DNA of 64,000 nt from NCBI RefSeq assembly GCF_018326285.1, contig NZ_AP023362.1, forward strand, positions 5,890,001 to 5,954,000. The letters are read 5' to 3'. This DNA is from Mycolicibacterium sp. TY81 (GTDB taxonomy: Bacteria > Actinomycetota > Actinomycetes > Mycobacteriales > Mycobacteriaceae). Below the pieces are notes generated by a model. The model saw only the letters and a program-made list of their open reading frames with translations. It ran no database searches and was not told the origin of the DNA. The number at the start of each line of letters is the position of its first letter. Position 1 is the stretch's first letter. Positions 43,152 to 50,600 of the stretch are shown here, in pieces. A program made the position numbers and the translations under genes.

Positions 43152-44017
43152 GCCCAGCTGCCAAGCGCCGCGCCGTGGACATGCTCAAGGACACCTTGAG
43201 CATGTCGGAACGGTTGGCGTGCAAGGCCGTTGGGCTGGCCCGCTCCACTTACAGAAACCTGCCGATGGCGCTGACCCCGTCCGATCCGGACGCCGATATG
43301 CGGGTTTGGTTGCGCTCGTACGCCACCAAACACCCGTGTCATGGGTTCCGGCGTGCCTGGGCGGCGTTGCGGTACGACGAGCGCCGTGAGGTGAACAAGA
43401 AGAAGATCCACCGGCTTTGGCGCGAGGAAGGTCTGCAGGTGAAGGTCACCTCGCCGCGCAAGCGGTCGGGGGTGTCATCGTGCCCACCGGAGGTCATCGC
43501 GGATGCGCCGAAGGTGGTGTGGGCCATCGATTTTCAGTTCGACTCCACCGTCGACGGCAAGGCCATCAAGATCGCGTCGATGCTTGACGAGCACACCCGT
43601 GAGTCGCTGCTGAACATCGTCGAGCGGTCGATCACCGCGCAGCGACTGGTGGCCGAGTTGGAGAAGGTGTTCGCCGCGGCCGGCGGGCCGCCGATGGTGT
43701 TGCGGATGGACAACGGCCCTGAGTTCATTTCGGCTGCGCTGCAACAGTTTTGCGACGGCAAGGTCGGGTTGTCCTACATCCCGCCGGGCACGCCGTGGAA
43801 CAACGGCTACATCGAATCGTTCAACAACCGACTACGCAAGGAGTGCCTCAACCGCAATCACTGGAACACCCTGATGGAGGCCCGAGTGGTGATCGGGGAC
43901 TTCAAGGCTGACCACAACCTGCGGCACCGGCACTCGGCGCTGGGCTACCGAACACCCGCCGAGTACGCTGCCGTCTGTACGTGCAGTCACACCCCGATGG
44001 CCTGCGAAATCAACTGA
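43148..44017 (+). CDS. IS3-family transposase OrfB (DDE integrase core)
   Basis: About 289 residues when read from the -1 frameshift point; the first ATG is at 43175. HTH_21 region, then the integrase core with WAIDFQFDST (first D), RMDNGPEFIS (second D) and NGYIESFNNRLRKEC (E). It belongs to the IS3 subgroup with PGTPWNNGYIESF. No break is seen, so the element is potentially active. Confidence 0.92.
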   Translation: MSPAAKRRAVDMLKDTLSMSERLACKAVGLARSTYRNLPMALTPSDPDADMRVWLRSYATKHPCHGFRRAWAALRYDERREVNKKKIHRLWREEGLQVKVTSPRKRSGVSSCPPEVIADAPKVVWAIDFQFDSTVDGKAIKIASMLDEHTRESLLNIVERSITAQRLVAELEKVFAAAGGPPMVLRMDNGPEFISAALQQFCDGKVGLSYIPPGTPWNNGYIESFNNRLRKECLNRNHWNTLMEARVVIGDFKADHNLRHRHSALGYRTPAEYAAVCTCSHTPMACEIN

Positions 44018-44058
44018 ATCTGGATCAACAAACCCGACTCTAATTCCGGGTGGACTCA

Positions 44059-44425
44059 GAATCGGGGACTCGCCACAACGGCCAAACTCGCCGGGGACTT
44101 CGTCGTAGATCCCTAGCGTCGAGATCCAAATGAGCCTTCGCACGCGAGCGCCCTCAAGTGCAGTGACGACCCCACGCGCTTGGTCCACGATATCTTTACC
44201 GCCAAGGTTGGCATAGACGATGTCTTGTCCCGCGACCGCTTGTTTCAGGAGACTTCCGTTAAGGACATCACCTTCTACTGCCGTTGCGCGGAGGTCGGGC
44301 AAGTCGTGCAAGCGTTGGTCGTTCCGTAGGTAGAGGGTGAGATTCACGCTCTCGTCGTGGAGCAGTTCGCGTACTACGATTTGCGCGATTCTGCCTCCGG
44401 CACCAAGTACAAGAACTCGTGTCAT
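44059..44425 (-). pseudogene. NAD(P)H-binding reductase gene, 5' piece (piece 1 of 3)
   Basis: The true gene start: MTRVLVLGAGGRIAQIVVRE gives the dinucleotide-binding GxGxxG (GAGGRI), then LTLYLRN, VEGDVLNG and RRLIWISTLGIYDEVPG, as in NmrA-like atypical SDR proteins. After GESPI the frame enters the IS3 element. Rejoined, the gene encodes 225 residues, normal for this family. It was probably a quinone or nucleotide-sugar-type reductase or redox sensor; the substrate is unknown. Confidence 0.88.
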
Positions 44426-44631
44426 GAATGCTGCTCCTTCTGTCGTCGTGTGTGGTGGGCGTTATAAGCGGCGATCAAGGTATTTCCTACTCGGCCGAGT
44501 CCGGCACGACAGTTACTGGCGAGCTGGCGGCCCCTCGGTTGTGCTGATCGCATGCTGCGGGAGAGCACGTGCCTATCGTGCAGATAACCCGTCAGCTAGC
44601 GACTATCCCGCACTGCTCCAGCAAAGGGGAG

Positions 44632-45615
44632 TTAGCGATTCACGTCAACGATGATGCGGCCCCTCACTCGGCCCTCAAGAAGATCTGTTGAAGTGGAGAT
44701 AGCGTCAGTGAGGCCGATCTCGTGGCTGATCTCGCCTAGGTGTCCGGTGTCGAGGTCGCTGCTCAGCCGGCCCCACGCTGTGACGCGTTTGGCGTGGGAC
44801 TGCGTGACACTGTTGATACCCAACAGGCTCACTCCGCGCAGGATGAATGGCGCAACAGTGCTTGGGAATTCCATGCCTTGAGCCATGCCACACGCGGCGA
44901 CGGCTCCCTCGGCACTGGTAGTGGCACACACATTGGCCAGTGTGTGGCTGCCCACGGAGTCGATAGCGCCGGCCCAGCGCTCGCTGCCCAAGGGGCGGCC
45001 CGGTTCGGCGAGTTCGGCTCGGTCGATCACCGTAGCCGCACCCAACCTCCGCAGATAGTCTGCCTCAGCGAGGCGGCCGGTTGCCGCGACGACCGTGTAG
45101 CCGTTGCTCGCGAGCAGCGTGACCGCGATGCTTCCGACGCCGCCACTGGCACCGGTGACGAGTACTTCACCGTCGCTAGGGGTGACCCCGTGTTGTTCGA
45201 GTGCCATCAGGCAAAGCATCGCTGTATAGCCCGCAGTGCCGATGGCAGTGGCCTGCGCCTCGGTGAACGAGGGGGGGAGTGGCACTAGCCAGTCCGCCTG
45301 GAGCCGAGCGATCTGTGCAAGCCCTCCCCAGTGGGTCTCGCCCAGTCCCCAACCGTTCACCAGAACGTGATCACCGGGTTTGTAGCGCGCGTCATTGCTG
45401 GCCTCAACGACGCCGGCTAAGTCGATTCCCGGGACCATCGGGAAGCGACGGACGACGGGGCCCCTACCGGTGATGGCCAGGGCGTCTTTGTAATTGAGGC
45501 TGCTGTATGCGACCCGGACGGTCACTTGCCCCTCAGGTAGGTCGTCGCTGCCGAGCCGCCGCATTTCCGCACGGTAGTCCGTGTTGGTCTTCTCAACCAC
45601 AATCGCGCTGAACAT
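44632..45615 (-). CDS. acuI: AcuI/YhdH-type acrylyl-CoA reductase (MDR family)
   Basis: A 327-residue zinc-free MDR reductase. SSLNYKDALAITGRGPVVR, the PGIDLAGVV motif, VLVNGWGLGETHWGG and VTGASGGVGSIAV (NADPH site) are the marks of the YhdH/AcuI subgroup, which reduces acrylyl-CoA or related quinone-like substrates. The ATG at 45615 follows GAGAAGGGAA. The upstream gene on the same strand is a TetR protein resembling AcuR, so the pair looks like an acuR-acuI unit for handling toxic acrylate. Confidence 0.88.
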   Translation of the reverse strand: MFSAIVVEKTNTDYRAEMRRLGSDDLPEGQVTVRVAYSSLNYKDALAITGRGPVVRRFPMVPGIDLAGVVEASNDARYKPGDHVLVNGWGLGETHWGGLAQIARLQADWLVPLPPSFTEAQATAIGTAGYTAMLCLMALEQHGVTPSDGEVLVTGASGGVGSIAVTLLASNGYTVVAATGRLAEADYLRRLGAATVIDRAELAEPGRPLGSERWAGAIDSVGSHTLANVCATTSAEGAVAACGMAQGMEFPSTVAPFILRGVSLLGINSVTQSHAKRVTAWGRLSSDLDTGHLGEISHEIGLTDAISTSTDLLEGRVRGRIIVDVNR

Positions 45616-45629
45616 CGTATTCCCTTCTC

Positions 45630-46262
45630 CTACGCGCGGGCACATGCGAGGAATCCACTGAAAAACACGTCGAGCGGTTCGACTGTCCGAGCGAGTTTGG
45701 TGCGCAATACCGCTCCCTCCCAACCGATCCAGAAGAACCGTGATAGCGCGGCGCAGTCGGTGTCGGCCGGAAGATCTCCTACGTCAACGGCCAGTCGCAG
45801 GCAATCCTGTAAGCGCTGCTCCCAGTCCTCAAGTGTTTCTTCGAGTTTCGTGCGATAGCTCTCGGGAAGTGTCCGAACTTCTTGCCCAAGATTGCCAACA
45901 AGGCATCCACGATCAAACCTGTGTCTGGCCATTCCGGCTTTCGCGTCCTCGACGAAAAGGGTCAGACGTTGCAGTGGTGGCAGACTGTCGTCCAACAGCC
46001 AGCGATCAAGTTTGCGCGCGAAATACTCCGCGTAGCTCTGCAGCACCTCCAGACCGAATGCGTCTTTGCTGTCGAAGTAGTGATAAAACGAGCCCTTCGG
46101 TACATCGACGCGCTTGAGCACCGATTCAATACCTGTCGCAGTGAGGCCCTGCGCAGTCAGGATTTCCATCCCGCAGCGAAGCAATGCTCCCCGCGTGTCT
46201 TCGTGGTCACGGCTGACTTTTGGCGGCCGTCCACGACGAGGCCGGACAATGGGAGCGCTCAT
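45630..46262 (-). CDS. TetR family regulator, AcuR-like
   Basis: A 210-residue TetR protein: basic tail RPRRGRPPKVSRD, helix-turn-helix (LTATGIESVLKRVDVPKGSF, YHYFDSKDAF) and a ligand domain with RGCLVGNLGQEV and FFWIGWEGAVLR. The latter two segments are typical of the AcuR/TetR_C group. It lies 14 bp upstream of acuI on the same strand. An inverted repeat 11-29 bp upstream of its ATG is a candidate self-operator. Confidence 0.88.
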   Translation of the reverse strand: MSAPIVRPRRGRPPKVSRDHEDTRGALLRCGMEILTAQGLTATGIESVLKRVDVPKGSFYHYFDSKDAFGLEVLQSYAEYFARKLDRWLLDDSLPPLQRLTLFVEDAKAGMARHRFDRGCLVGNLGQEVRTLPESYRTKLEETLEDWEQRLQDCLRLAVDVGDLPADTDCAALSRFFWIGWEGAVLRTKLARTVEPLDVFFSGFLACARA

Positions 46263-46272
46263 GGTGATGAGA

Positions 46273-46291
46273 TTAGACCGACTGTCTCTAA
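46273..46291. promoter_or_regulatory. Candidate operator of the acuR-acuI unit
   Basis: TTAGA at 46273-46277 and TCTAA at 46287-46291 form an inverted repeat with a 9-bp spacer, starting 11 bp upstream of the TetR start. It is AT-richer than its surroundings, fitting a promoter-embedded repressor site. Confidence 0.5.
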
Positions 46292-46447
46292 ATGTCCACG
46301 GGCGCGTTCAGCGCCCGGTGAGTTCGCGCTACGCAATGGCGCACCAAAAATGCTCACTTGACCGGATATGTGCGTCTGGACGCGCGTGGTCGAGTTGGTG
46401 CCGTGCACGGCCAAGGTCGTCCTTGTTCGGTCAGTTACTCTGCTCCT

Positions 46448-46649
46448 GTGCCTCGCCCGGGGAACCCGGATATCCGCAGACGGTTACTCGCTAGTGGACT
46501 CGAGCTCTTCTATGCCCGTGGCGTCAACGCGACAGGTGTCAAGGAAATTGCCGATCGTGCCCACGTACCGAAGGCGGCGTTCTACACGTACTACGAGAGC
46601 AAAGAAGCCTTTGTTGTCGCAGTGCTAGAACAGTACTGGCTCGAACTTC
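46448..46649 (+). pseudogene. TetR regulator, 5' part (cut by IS256 copy 3)
   Basis: From GTG 46448 the frame gives PRPGNPDIRRRLLASGLELF, then YARGVNATGVKEIADRAHVP and KAAFYTYYESKEAF, a complete TetR helix-turn-helix. After YWLEL it enters the IS256 element. The rest is at 48132-48520. The two parts rejoin in frame when the element and one TCGAACTTC copy are removed (YWLEL then QDRSG). It is a paralogue of the AcuR-like protein on the other strand. Confidence 0.9.
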
Positions 46650-48131
46650 GAGCAATGATCAATACCTGTGGATGAGGCCCGGGGAGGCGGCCTGAAAGTG
46701 GGCGCACCTTCCCGAGGATGATCATCACGGAATCAGGTATTCGATCAAGACCGGCGTTGGCGCGCTGGTTGGGAAGGTACGCCCATGCTCACCGTAGTTC
46801 ACGATGCCGAGGAGGCCAACGGCGGCGAGGCCGGCCGGTCGTTGTTGGACGAGATCGTCCGCGACGGAGCCCGGCAGATGTTGGCCGCTGCACTGCAGGC
46901 CGAGGTCGCCGCGTACGTCGCCGCATTCGCTGATCAGCTCGACGAGAACGGTCACCGACTGGTGGTCCGCAACGGCTATCACCAGCCGCGTGAGGTGTTG
47001 ACCGCGGCCGGTGCCGTGCAGGTGAAGGCGCCGCGGGTCAACGATCGCCGTGTCGACCCCGATTCTGGTGAGCGGCAGCGGTTTTCCTCGGCGATCCTGC
47101 CGGCCTGGGCACGCAAGTCTCCGCAGATGAGTGAGGTGCTGCCGCTGCTGTATCTGCACGGCCTATCGACCAGCGACTTCGGGCCCGCACTCGAGCAGTT
47201 CCTCGGCTCGGGTGCCGGGTTGTCGGCCACCACGATCACCCGTCTGACCGCGCAGTGGCAAGACGAAGCCCGTACGTTCGCTGCCCGGGACCTGTCCGGC
47301 AGCGACTACGTCTACCTGTGGGTCGACGGCATTCACCTCAAGGTCCGCCTGGACCAGGAGAAGCTGTGCCTGCTGGTGATGCTCGGCGTGCGCGCTGACG
47401 GCCGCAAAGAGCTCGTGGCGATCACCGACGGCTATCGGGAGTCATGCGAGTCGTGGGCGGATCTGCTGCGCGACTGCAAACGCCGCGGCATGACCGCCCC
47501 AGTGCTGGCCGTCGGCGATGGCGCGCTCGGGTTCTGGAAGGCGGTGCGGGAGGTATTCCCGTCGACCAAGGAGCAGCGCTGCTGGTTCCACAAGCAGGCC
47601 AACGTCCTGGCCGGGCTGCCGAAGTCAGCGCATCCGGCCGCGCTGGCGGCCATCAAGGACATCTACAACGCCGAAGACATCGACAAAGCTCAGGTCGCGG
47701 TCAAGGCCTTCGCGGTTGCCTTCGGCGCGAAGTACCCGAAAGTGGTCGCCAAGATCGTCGACGACCTCGATGTCCTGCTGGAGTTCTACCACTACCCCGC
47801 CGAGCACTGGATCCATCTGCGTACCACGAATCCGATCGAAAGTACCTTCGCCACAGTGCGTTTGAGAACGAAGGTCACCAAGGGTCCGGGATCGCGGGCC
47901 GCTGGATTGGCCATGGCCTACAAGCTGATCGACGCCGCGCAGGCCCGCTGGCGGGCCGTCAACGCCCCACATCTGGTCGCCCTCGTCCGCGCCGGAGCGG
48001 TCTTCCACAAAGGCAAACTGCTCGAACGACCCACCGACATCACCCCACCGACACCACCGTCAGACGGCGATCAGCACACCGAAACGGAGGTCGCCTGAAA
48101 CACCCCGATCCACAGGTATTGACAATTGCTC
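46650..48131 (+). mobile_element. IS256-family element, copy 3 (intact), 9-bp duplication
   Basis: A 1482-bp element with ends GAGCAATGATCAATACCTG and CAGGTATTGACAATTGCTC. The nine bases TCGAACTTC flank it on both sides (46641-46649 and 48132-48140). The transposase is intact. It looks identical to copy 4 at 50601 apart from single added bases there. It interrupts a tetR gene. Confidence 0.95.
46785..48098 (+). CDS. IS256-family transposase (mutator type), intact
   Basis: A 437-residue transposase with the same motifs as the copy at 41188: LWVDGIHLKVRLDQEK, VGDGALGFWKAVREVF, RCWFHKQANVL, HLRTTNPIESTFATVR. Clearly related but distinct in many residues from the 41188 copy. As the only unbroken version of this variant in the window, it probably supplied transposase for copy 4. 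Confidence 0.94.
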   Translation: MLTVVHDAEEANGGEAGRSLLDEIVRDGARQMLAAALQAEVAAYVAAFADQLDENGHRLVVRNGYHQPREVLTAAGAVQVKAPRVNDRRVDPDSGERQRFSSAILPAWARKSPQMSEVLPLLYLHGLSTSDFGPALEQFLGSGAGLSATTITRLTAQWQDEARTFAARDLSGSDYVYLWVDGIHLKVRLDQEKLCLLVMLGVRADGRKELVAITDGYRESCESWADLLRDCKRRGMTAPVLAVGDGALGFWKAVREVFPSTKEQRCWFHKQANVLAGLPKSAHPAALAAIKDIYNAEDIDKAQVAVKAFAVAFGAKYPKVVAKIVDDLDVLLEFYHYPAEHWIHLRTTNPIESTFATVRLRTKVTKGPGSRAAGLAMAYKLIDAAQARWRAVNAPHLVALVRAGAVFHKGKLLERPTDITPPTPPSDGDQHTETEVA

Positions 48132-48520
48132 TCGAACTTCAGGACCGGTCCGGATCCTTGCTGCTAGGTCGCGGGAGACCGGTTCGCCGCCTGCAACGCT
48201 ACTTCGCGGTGATTGCCGACGAGCACGAGCGCCATACCTTTATGCGCGGCTGCCTAATTGGCAATCTCGCGCTCGAAGTCTCAGCCACCAGTGCGTCGGT
48301 CCACGAAAAGCTACGCGGCATTGTTTGTGCTTGGGAGCACGAACTGGCCGCTGTTTTCACAGAGGGAACGCCTCAACGGCGTCGCGAAGTCGCAGGTTTG
48401 ATTATCGAAGCGTGGGAAGGGGCAGTGCTTCGCGCCAGGATCGATCGCACCCGCGCTCCATACGACCGTTTCTCACGAATAACCTTGCCGCAGTTGGTGG
48501 GTTTGGTCGGCACGTCCTGA
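48132..48520 (+). pseudogene. TetR regulator, 3' part
   Basis: Continues the TetR frame after the IS: LELQDRSGSLLLGRGRPVRR, a MRGCLIGNLALEVSA segment and LIIEAWEGAVLRARIDRTR, the same ligand-domain landmarks as the AcuR-like protein (RGCLVGNL, GWEGAVLR). It ends LVGLVGTS-stop. Joined to the 5' part it makes about 193 residues, a normal TetR size. Confidence 0.9.
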
Positions 48521-48568
48521 AGTCCCGCCTCCATCATCGAGGTCCGAAAGGCCGGACTTGTTGATATC

Positions 48569-48578
48569 CGACCGGTCG
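48569..48578. promoter_or_regulatory. Palindrome upstream of the cysteine hydrolase gene
   Basis: CGACCGGTCG is a perfect 10-bp palindrome within ATATCCGACCGGTCGTCTAT, followed by an AT-rich TATTTATACT that could be a -10 region. It lies 71 bp upstream of the hydrolase start and directly after the broken tetR, so it may have been that repressor's site. Confidence 0.5.
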
Positions 48579-48648
48579 TCTATTTATACTTTCCGGGCGC
48601 TGCCGTGTGTCGCGCACTAGCGCCCGATAGGAAAGGGACTCCCATCCA

Positions 48649-49359
48649 ATGTCGACTTCATCCGTGTACGACGAGCCCGCAGAGCCCGGACTTCCGCCAT
48701 CTGGCTTCCAGCTTGACGTGACGCACGCTGCGCTCGTCGTGACTGACCCGCAGAACGACTTTCTCAGCCCCGATGGTGCAACATGGTCGGTGTTCGGCGC
48801 CAGCGTCGAAGACAACGGCACTGTCGAGCACATCGACCAACTACTGTCAGCTGCCAAGAGCGCGGGGATCACGGTTGCGATCTCTCCGCACTATTACTAT
48901 CCATCCGATCAGGACTGGCAATTCGGCGGACCGCTTGAGCGCTTCATGCACAGTGTCGGCATGTTCGCGCGGACGCATCCGCTGCAGCTGGAAGGGTTCG
49001 ACGGTTCGGGCGCGGACTATCTCGAGCGGTACAAGAACCGCATCCTGGACGGAAAGACGGTGGTCGCTTCTCCCCATAAAATCGTGGGTCCGCAGTCCAA
49101 CGATCTCGTACTTCAGCTTCGCAAACGCGGTGTGACCCAGGTTCTTCTGGCTGGAATGGCCGCGAATCTGTGCACCGAAAGCCATTTGCGCGAGCTGATC
49201 GAACAGGGTTTCGAGGTTGTCGTCATCCGTGACGCGACTGCGGGTGCACGGTTGCCCGAAGGCGACGGATACTTGGCTGCCCTGATTAATTTCCGATTCC
49301 TCGCCTCAGCTATCTGGACCACCGATCAAGCGGTGGCTGAGTTGGCGCAAGCCACCTAA
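48649..49359 (+). CDS. Isochorismatase-family cysteine hydrolase
   Basis: A 236-residue protein with the triad of this family: D33 in VVTDPQNDF, K144 in ASPHKIVG and C175 in AANLCTESH, where the cysteine follows the cis-peptide motif GMAAN. Family members hydrolyse amides, ureido groups or isochorismate; the substrate here is unknown. It probably formed a unit with, or was repressed by, the upstream TetR that is now split, so it may be expressed without control. Confidence 0.9.
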   Translation: MSTSSVYDEPAEPGLPPSGFQLDVTHAALVVTDPQNDFLSPDGATWSVFGASVEDNGTVEHIDQLLSAAKSAGITVAISPHYYYPSDQDWQFGGPLERFMHSVGMFARTHPLQLEGFDGSGADYLERYKNRILDGKTVVASPHKIVGPQSNDLVLQLRKRGVTQVLLAGMAANLCTESHLRELIEQGFEVVVIRDATAGARLPEGDGYLAALINFRFLASAIWTTDQAVAELAQAT

Positions 49360-49434
49360 AGACCGATGGGCGCTGACGGCAGCAAAGTTGGTGTATCCAT
49401 TGTTGCTGAGCTGAACTCGGTTGCCCTGCGAAGC

Positions 49435-49662
49435 TCAGCGGCGCCGTTGGTGAAAGTGCGCCGATAACGTATCGCGCAGCGTGCGCTTGAAGCCGGCCAC
49501 GGGGATCTGATTCAAGATTGCGATCGTCGATATGTATTGAGTGCGATAGTTTGCGCATCCGGCGCACTCGGACAGGTGCGTTTCGAGCCTCACGTGGTCG
49601 CTCGAACCGAGCGAGTCGTCCAGGTATTCGGTGAGTAGTTCGGCGAGTTCGTTGCATCTCAT
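49435..49662 (-). CDS. Zinc-finger anti-sigma factor
   Basis: A 75-residue ZAS protein: RCNELAELLTEYLDDSLGSS, then HLSECAGC (HxxxCxxC, about residues 28-35). ATG 49662 is chosen, with AAAGGA 9 bp upstream; the frame is open 9 codons more. Its natural partner, a sigma factor in front of it, is degraded, so this anti-sigma is orphaned unless it acts on the two intact sigma factors in the window. Confidence 0.82.
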   Translation of the reverse strand: MRCNELAELLTEYLDDSLGSSDHVRLETHLSECAGCANYRTQYISTIAILNQIPVAGFKRTLRDTLSAHFHQRRR

Positions 49663-49689
49663 CTGTCTGCATCCTTTCATGTAGTGCAT

Positions 49690-50048
49690 GAGCGACCGGC
49701 TCGCCGGCGACCATGCTCCCCGGTGCTTGAGGAAAAATTCCCGAGGATGGCTTCGTTGCTCCGACTCCTCGTCCAGTTTCTCGTCGTCGAGGGACTGCGA
49801 CCTTTCCTCCTATGAAAGTTCGCAGACAGCTCTGTGAACCGAGGTGACTGATCCTGGGAAGAGCCGATTCCTTTGTGTAAGAGGCCTTCCTGTAGGGGGC
49901 CTTCGGCGATCTGGTGTCCTGACGTAGTCGCGTGCGAGGCGTGGCGTCGTGGGGCTTGCAAGTCGACAACTTGCACGAAGCCGCCCTCGTCACCCGCACG
50001 AAGCGAGGTGACGAGGGCGGCTTCGGCCTCAGCGGCGTGTGAGTGCAT
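49690..50048 (-). pseudogene. ECF sigma factor remnant
   Basis: The start (EAALVTSLRAGDEGGFVQVV) matches the first residues of the sigma factor at 23025 (QALVTGLRAGDQRAFAQLV). After about residue 30 the family resemblance fades and regions 2 and 4 cannot be found in any frame. The ATG at 50048 overlaps the stop of the DUF417 gene by 20 bp, so the original order was DUF417, sigma, anti-sigma. The remnant is too short to be a working sigma factor. Confidence 0.65.
49957..50024. repeat. Two adjacent perfect inverted repeats at the sigma remnant start
   Basis: An 18-bp perfect inverted repeat (arms 49977-49994 and 50007-50024, loop 12 nt) lies next to a 7-bp one (TGCAAGT at 49957-49963, ACTTGCA at 49969-49975, loop 5 nt). 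Both fall in the first 30 codons of the sigma remnant, 5 bp after the DUF417 stop. As RNA the large hairpin would be very stable and could act as a terminator for the DUF417 transcript. Confidence 0.7.
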
Positions 50049-50514
50049 CGACCAGCGTCCAGGCAGAGATTCCGAGCAGTGCGACGTCCTTGATCAGGAA
50101 CTGACCAGTCGACGACAACACCGGGAAACCTCCTGCTGATGCTTCGAATGCACCAGGCGTACTGAGCACGAATGTCAGTGTTGTGGCGAACATGCCGATG
50201 GCCATGAGGCTACCGATCGCTGAGAGTCGAGGGAACCACGGTTTGACGGCGAGCAAGACCGCGATTGCGATCTCGACTACACCGAGTAGCGACGAAAAGG
50301 TGGTGATCGAGAAAATGTCGTACAGCCAAGACATGAAAGGGCTGTTCGACACGAATGGCGCGATGCCGTTGGCTTCGTACTCTGTGAACTTCAGCATGCC
50401 GATCCAGGCGATGACGACGGCCAGCCCGTACCGTGCCAGGCCCGCGCCGCCACGTGCTACTGGCGACTCTGGGCGCACGCCGGCTTGAATCTGCTCGCGG
50501 ATGGTAGCGATCAT
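50029..50514 (-). CDS. DUF417 (RclC/YkgB-like) membrane protein, second copy
   Basis: A 161-residue membrane protein with about four helices. YGLAVVIAWIGMLKFTEYEA, NGIAPFVSNSPFMSWLYDIF and SSTGQFLIKDVALLGISAW align with the copy at 25202 throughout. By family, a role in surviving reactive chlorine or related oxidants is possible. GGGAG precedes the ATG by 6 bp. IS256 copy 4 has inserted 87 bp upstream of the start, which may have altered its promoter. Confidence 0.88.
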   Translation of the reverse strand: MIATIREQIQAGVRPESPVARGGAGLARYGLAVVIAWIGMLKFTEYEANGIAPFVSNSPFMSWLYDIFSITTFSSLLGVVEIAIAVLLAVKPWFPRLSAIGSLMAIGMFATTLTFVLSTPGAFEASAGGFPVLSSTGQFLIKDVALLGISAWTLVDALTRR

Positions 50515-50565
50515 GATGACTCCCTTGCTAGTTGGGTTGACTACACCACTGAGTGCTATGCACTT

Positions 50566-50588
50566 CGGAAAGCGTTACAGCGCTTCCG
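50566..50588. promoter_or_regulatory. Imperfect palindrome upstream of the second DUF417 gene
   Basis: CGGAAAGCG at 50566-50574 and CGCTTCCG at 50581-50588 are inverted arms with one extra base. The site ends 12 bp before the IS256 insertion, so the insertion lies just beyond the operator-like region. Confidence 0.45.
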
Positions 50589-50600
50589 TTTAGGTGGGTG

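Larger units (their letters stand above)
42807..44058 (+). mobile_element. IS3-family element inside the NAD(P)H reductase gene, 3-bp duplication
   Basis: A 1252-bp element. Its ends are imperfect inverted repeats TGAGTCCA....TTAGAGTC. The triplet GAA lies at 42804-42806 and 44059-44061. OrfA and orfB are in the +/-1 arrangement of IS3 elements. Removing the element and one GAA rejoins the host gene in frame (ESPI then HREHASW). Confidence 0.92.
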
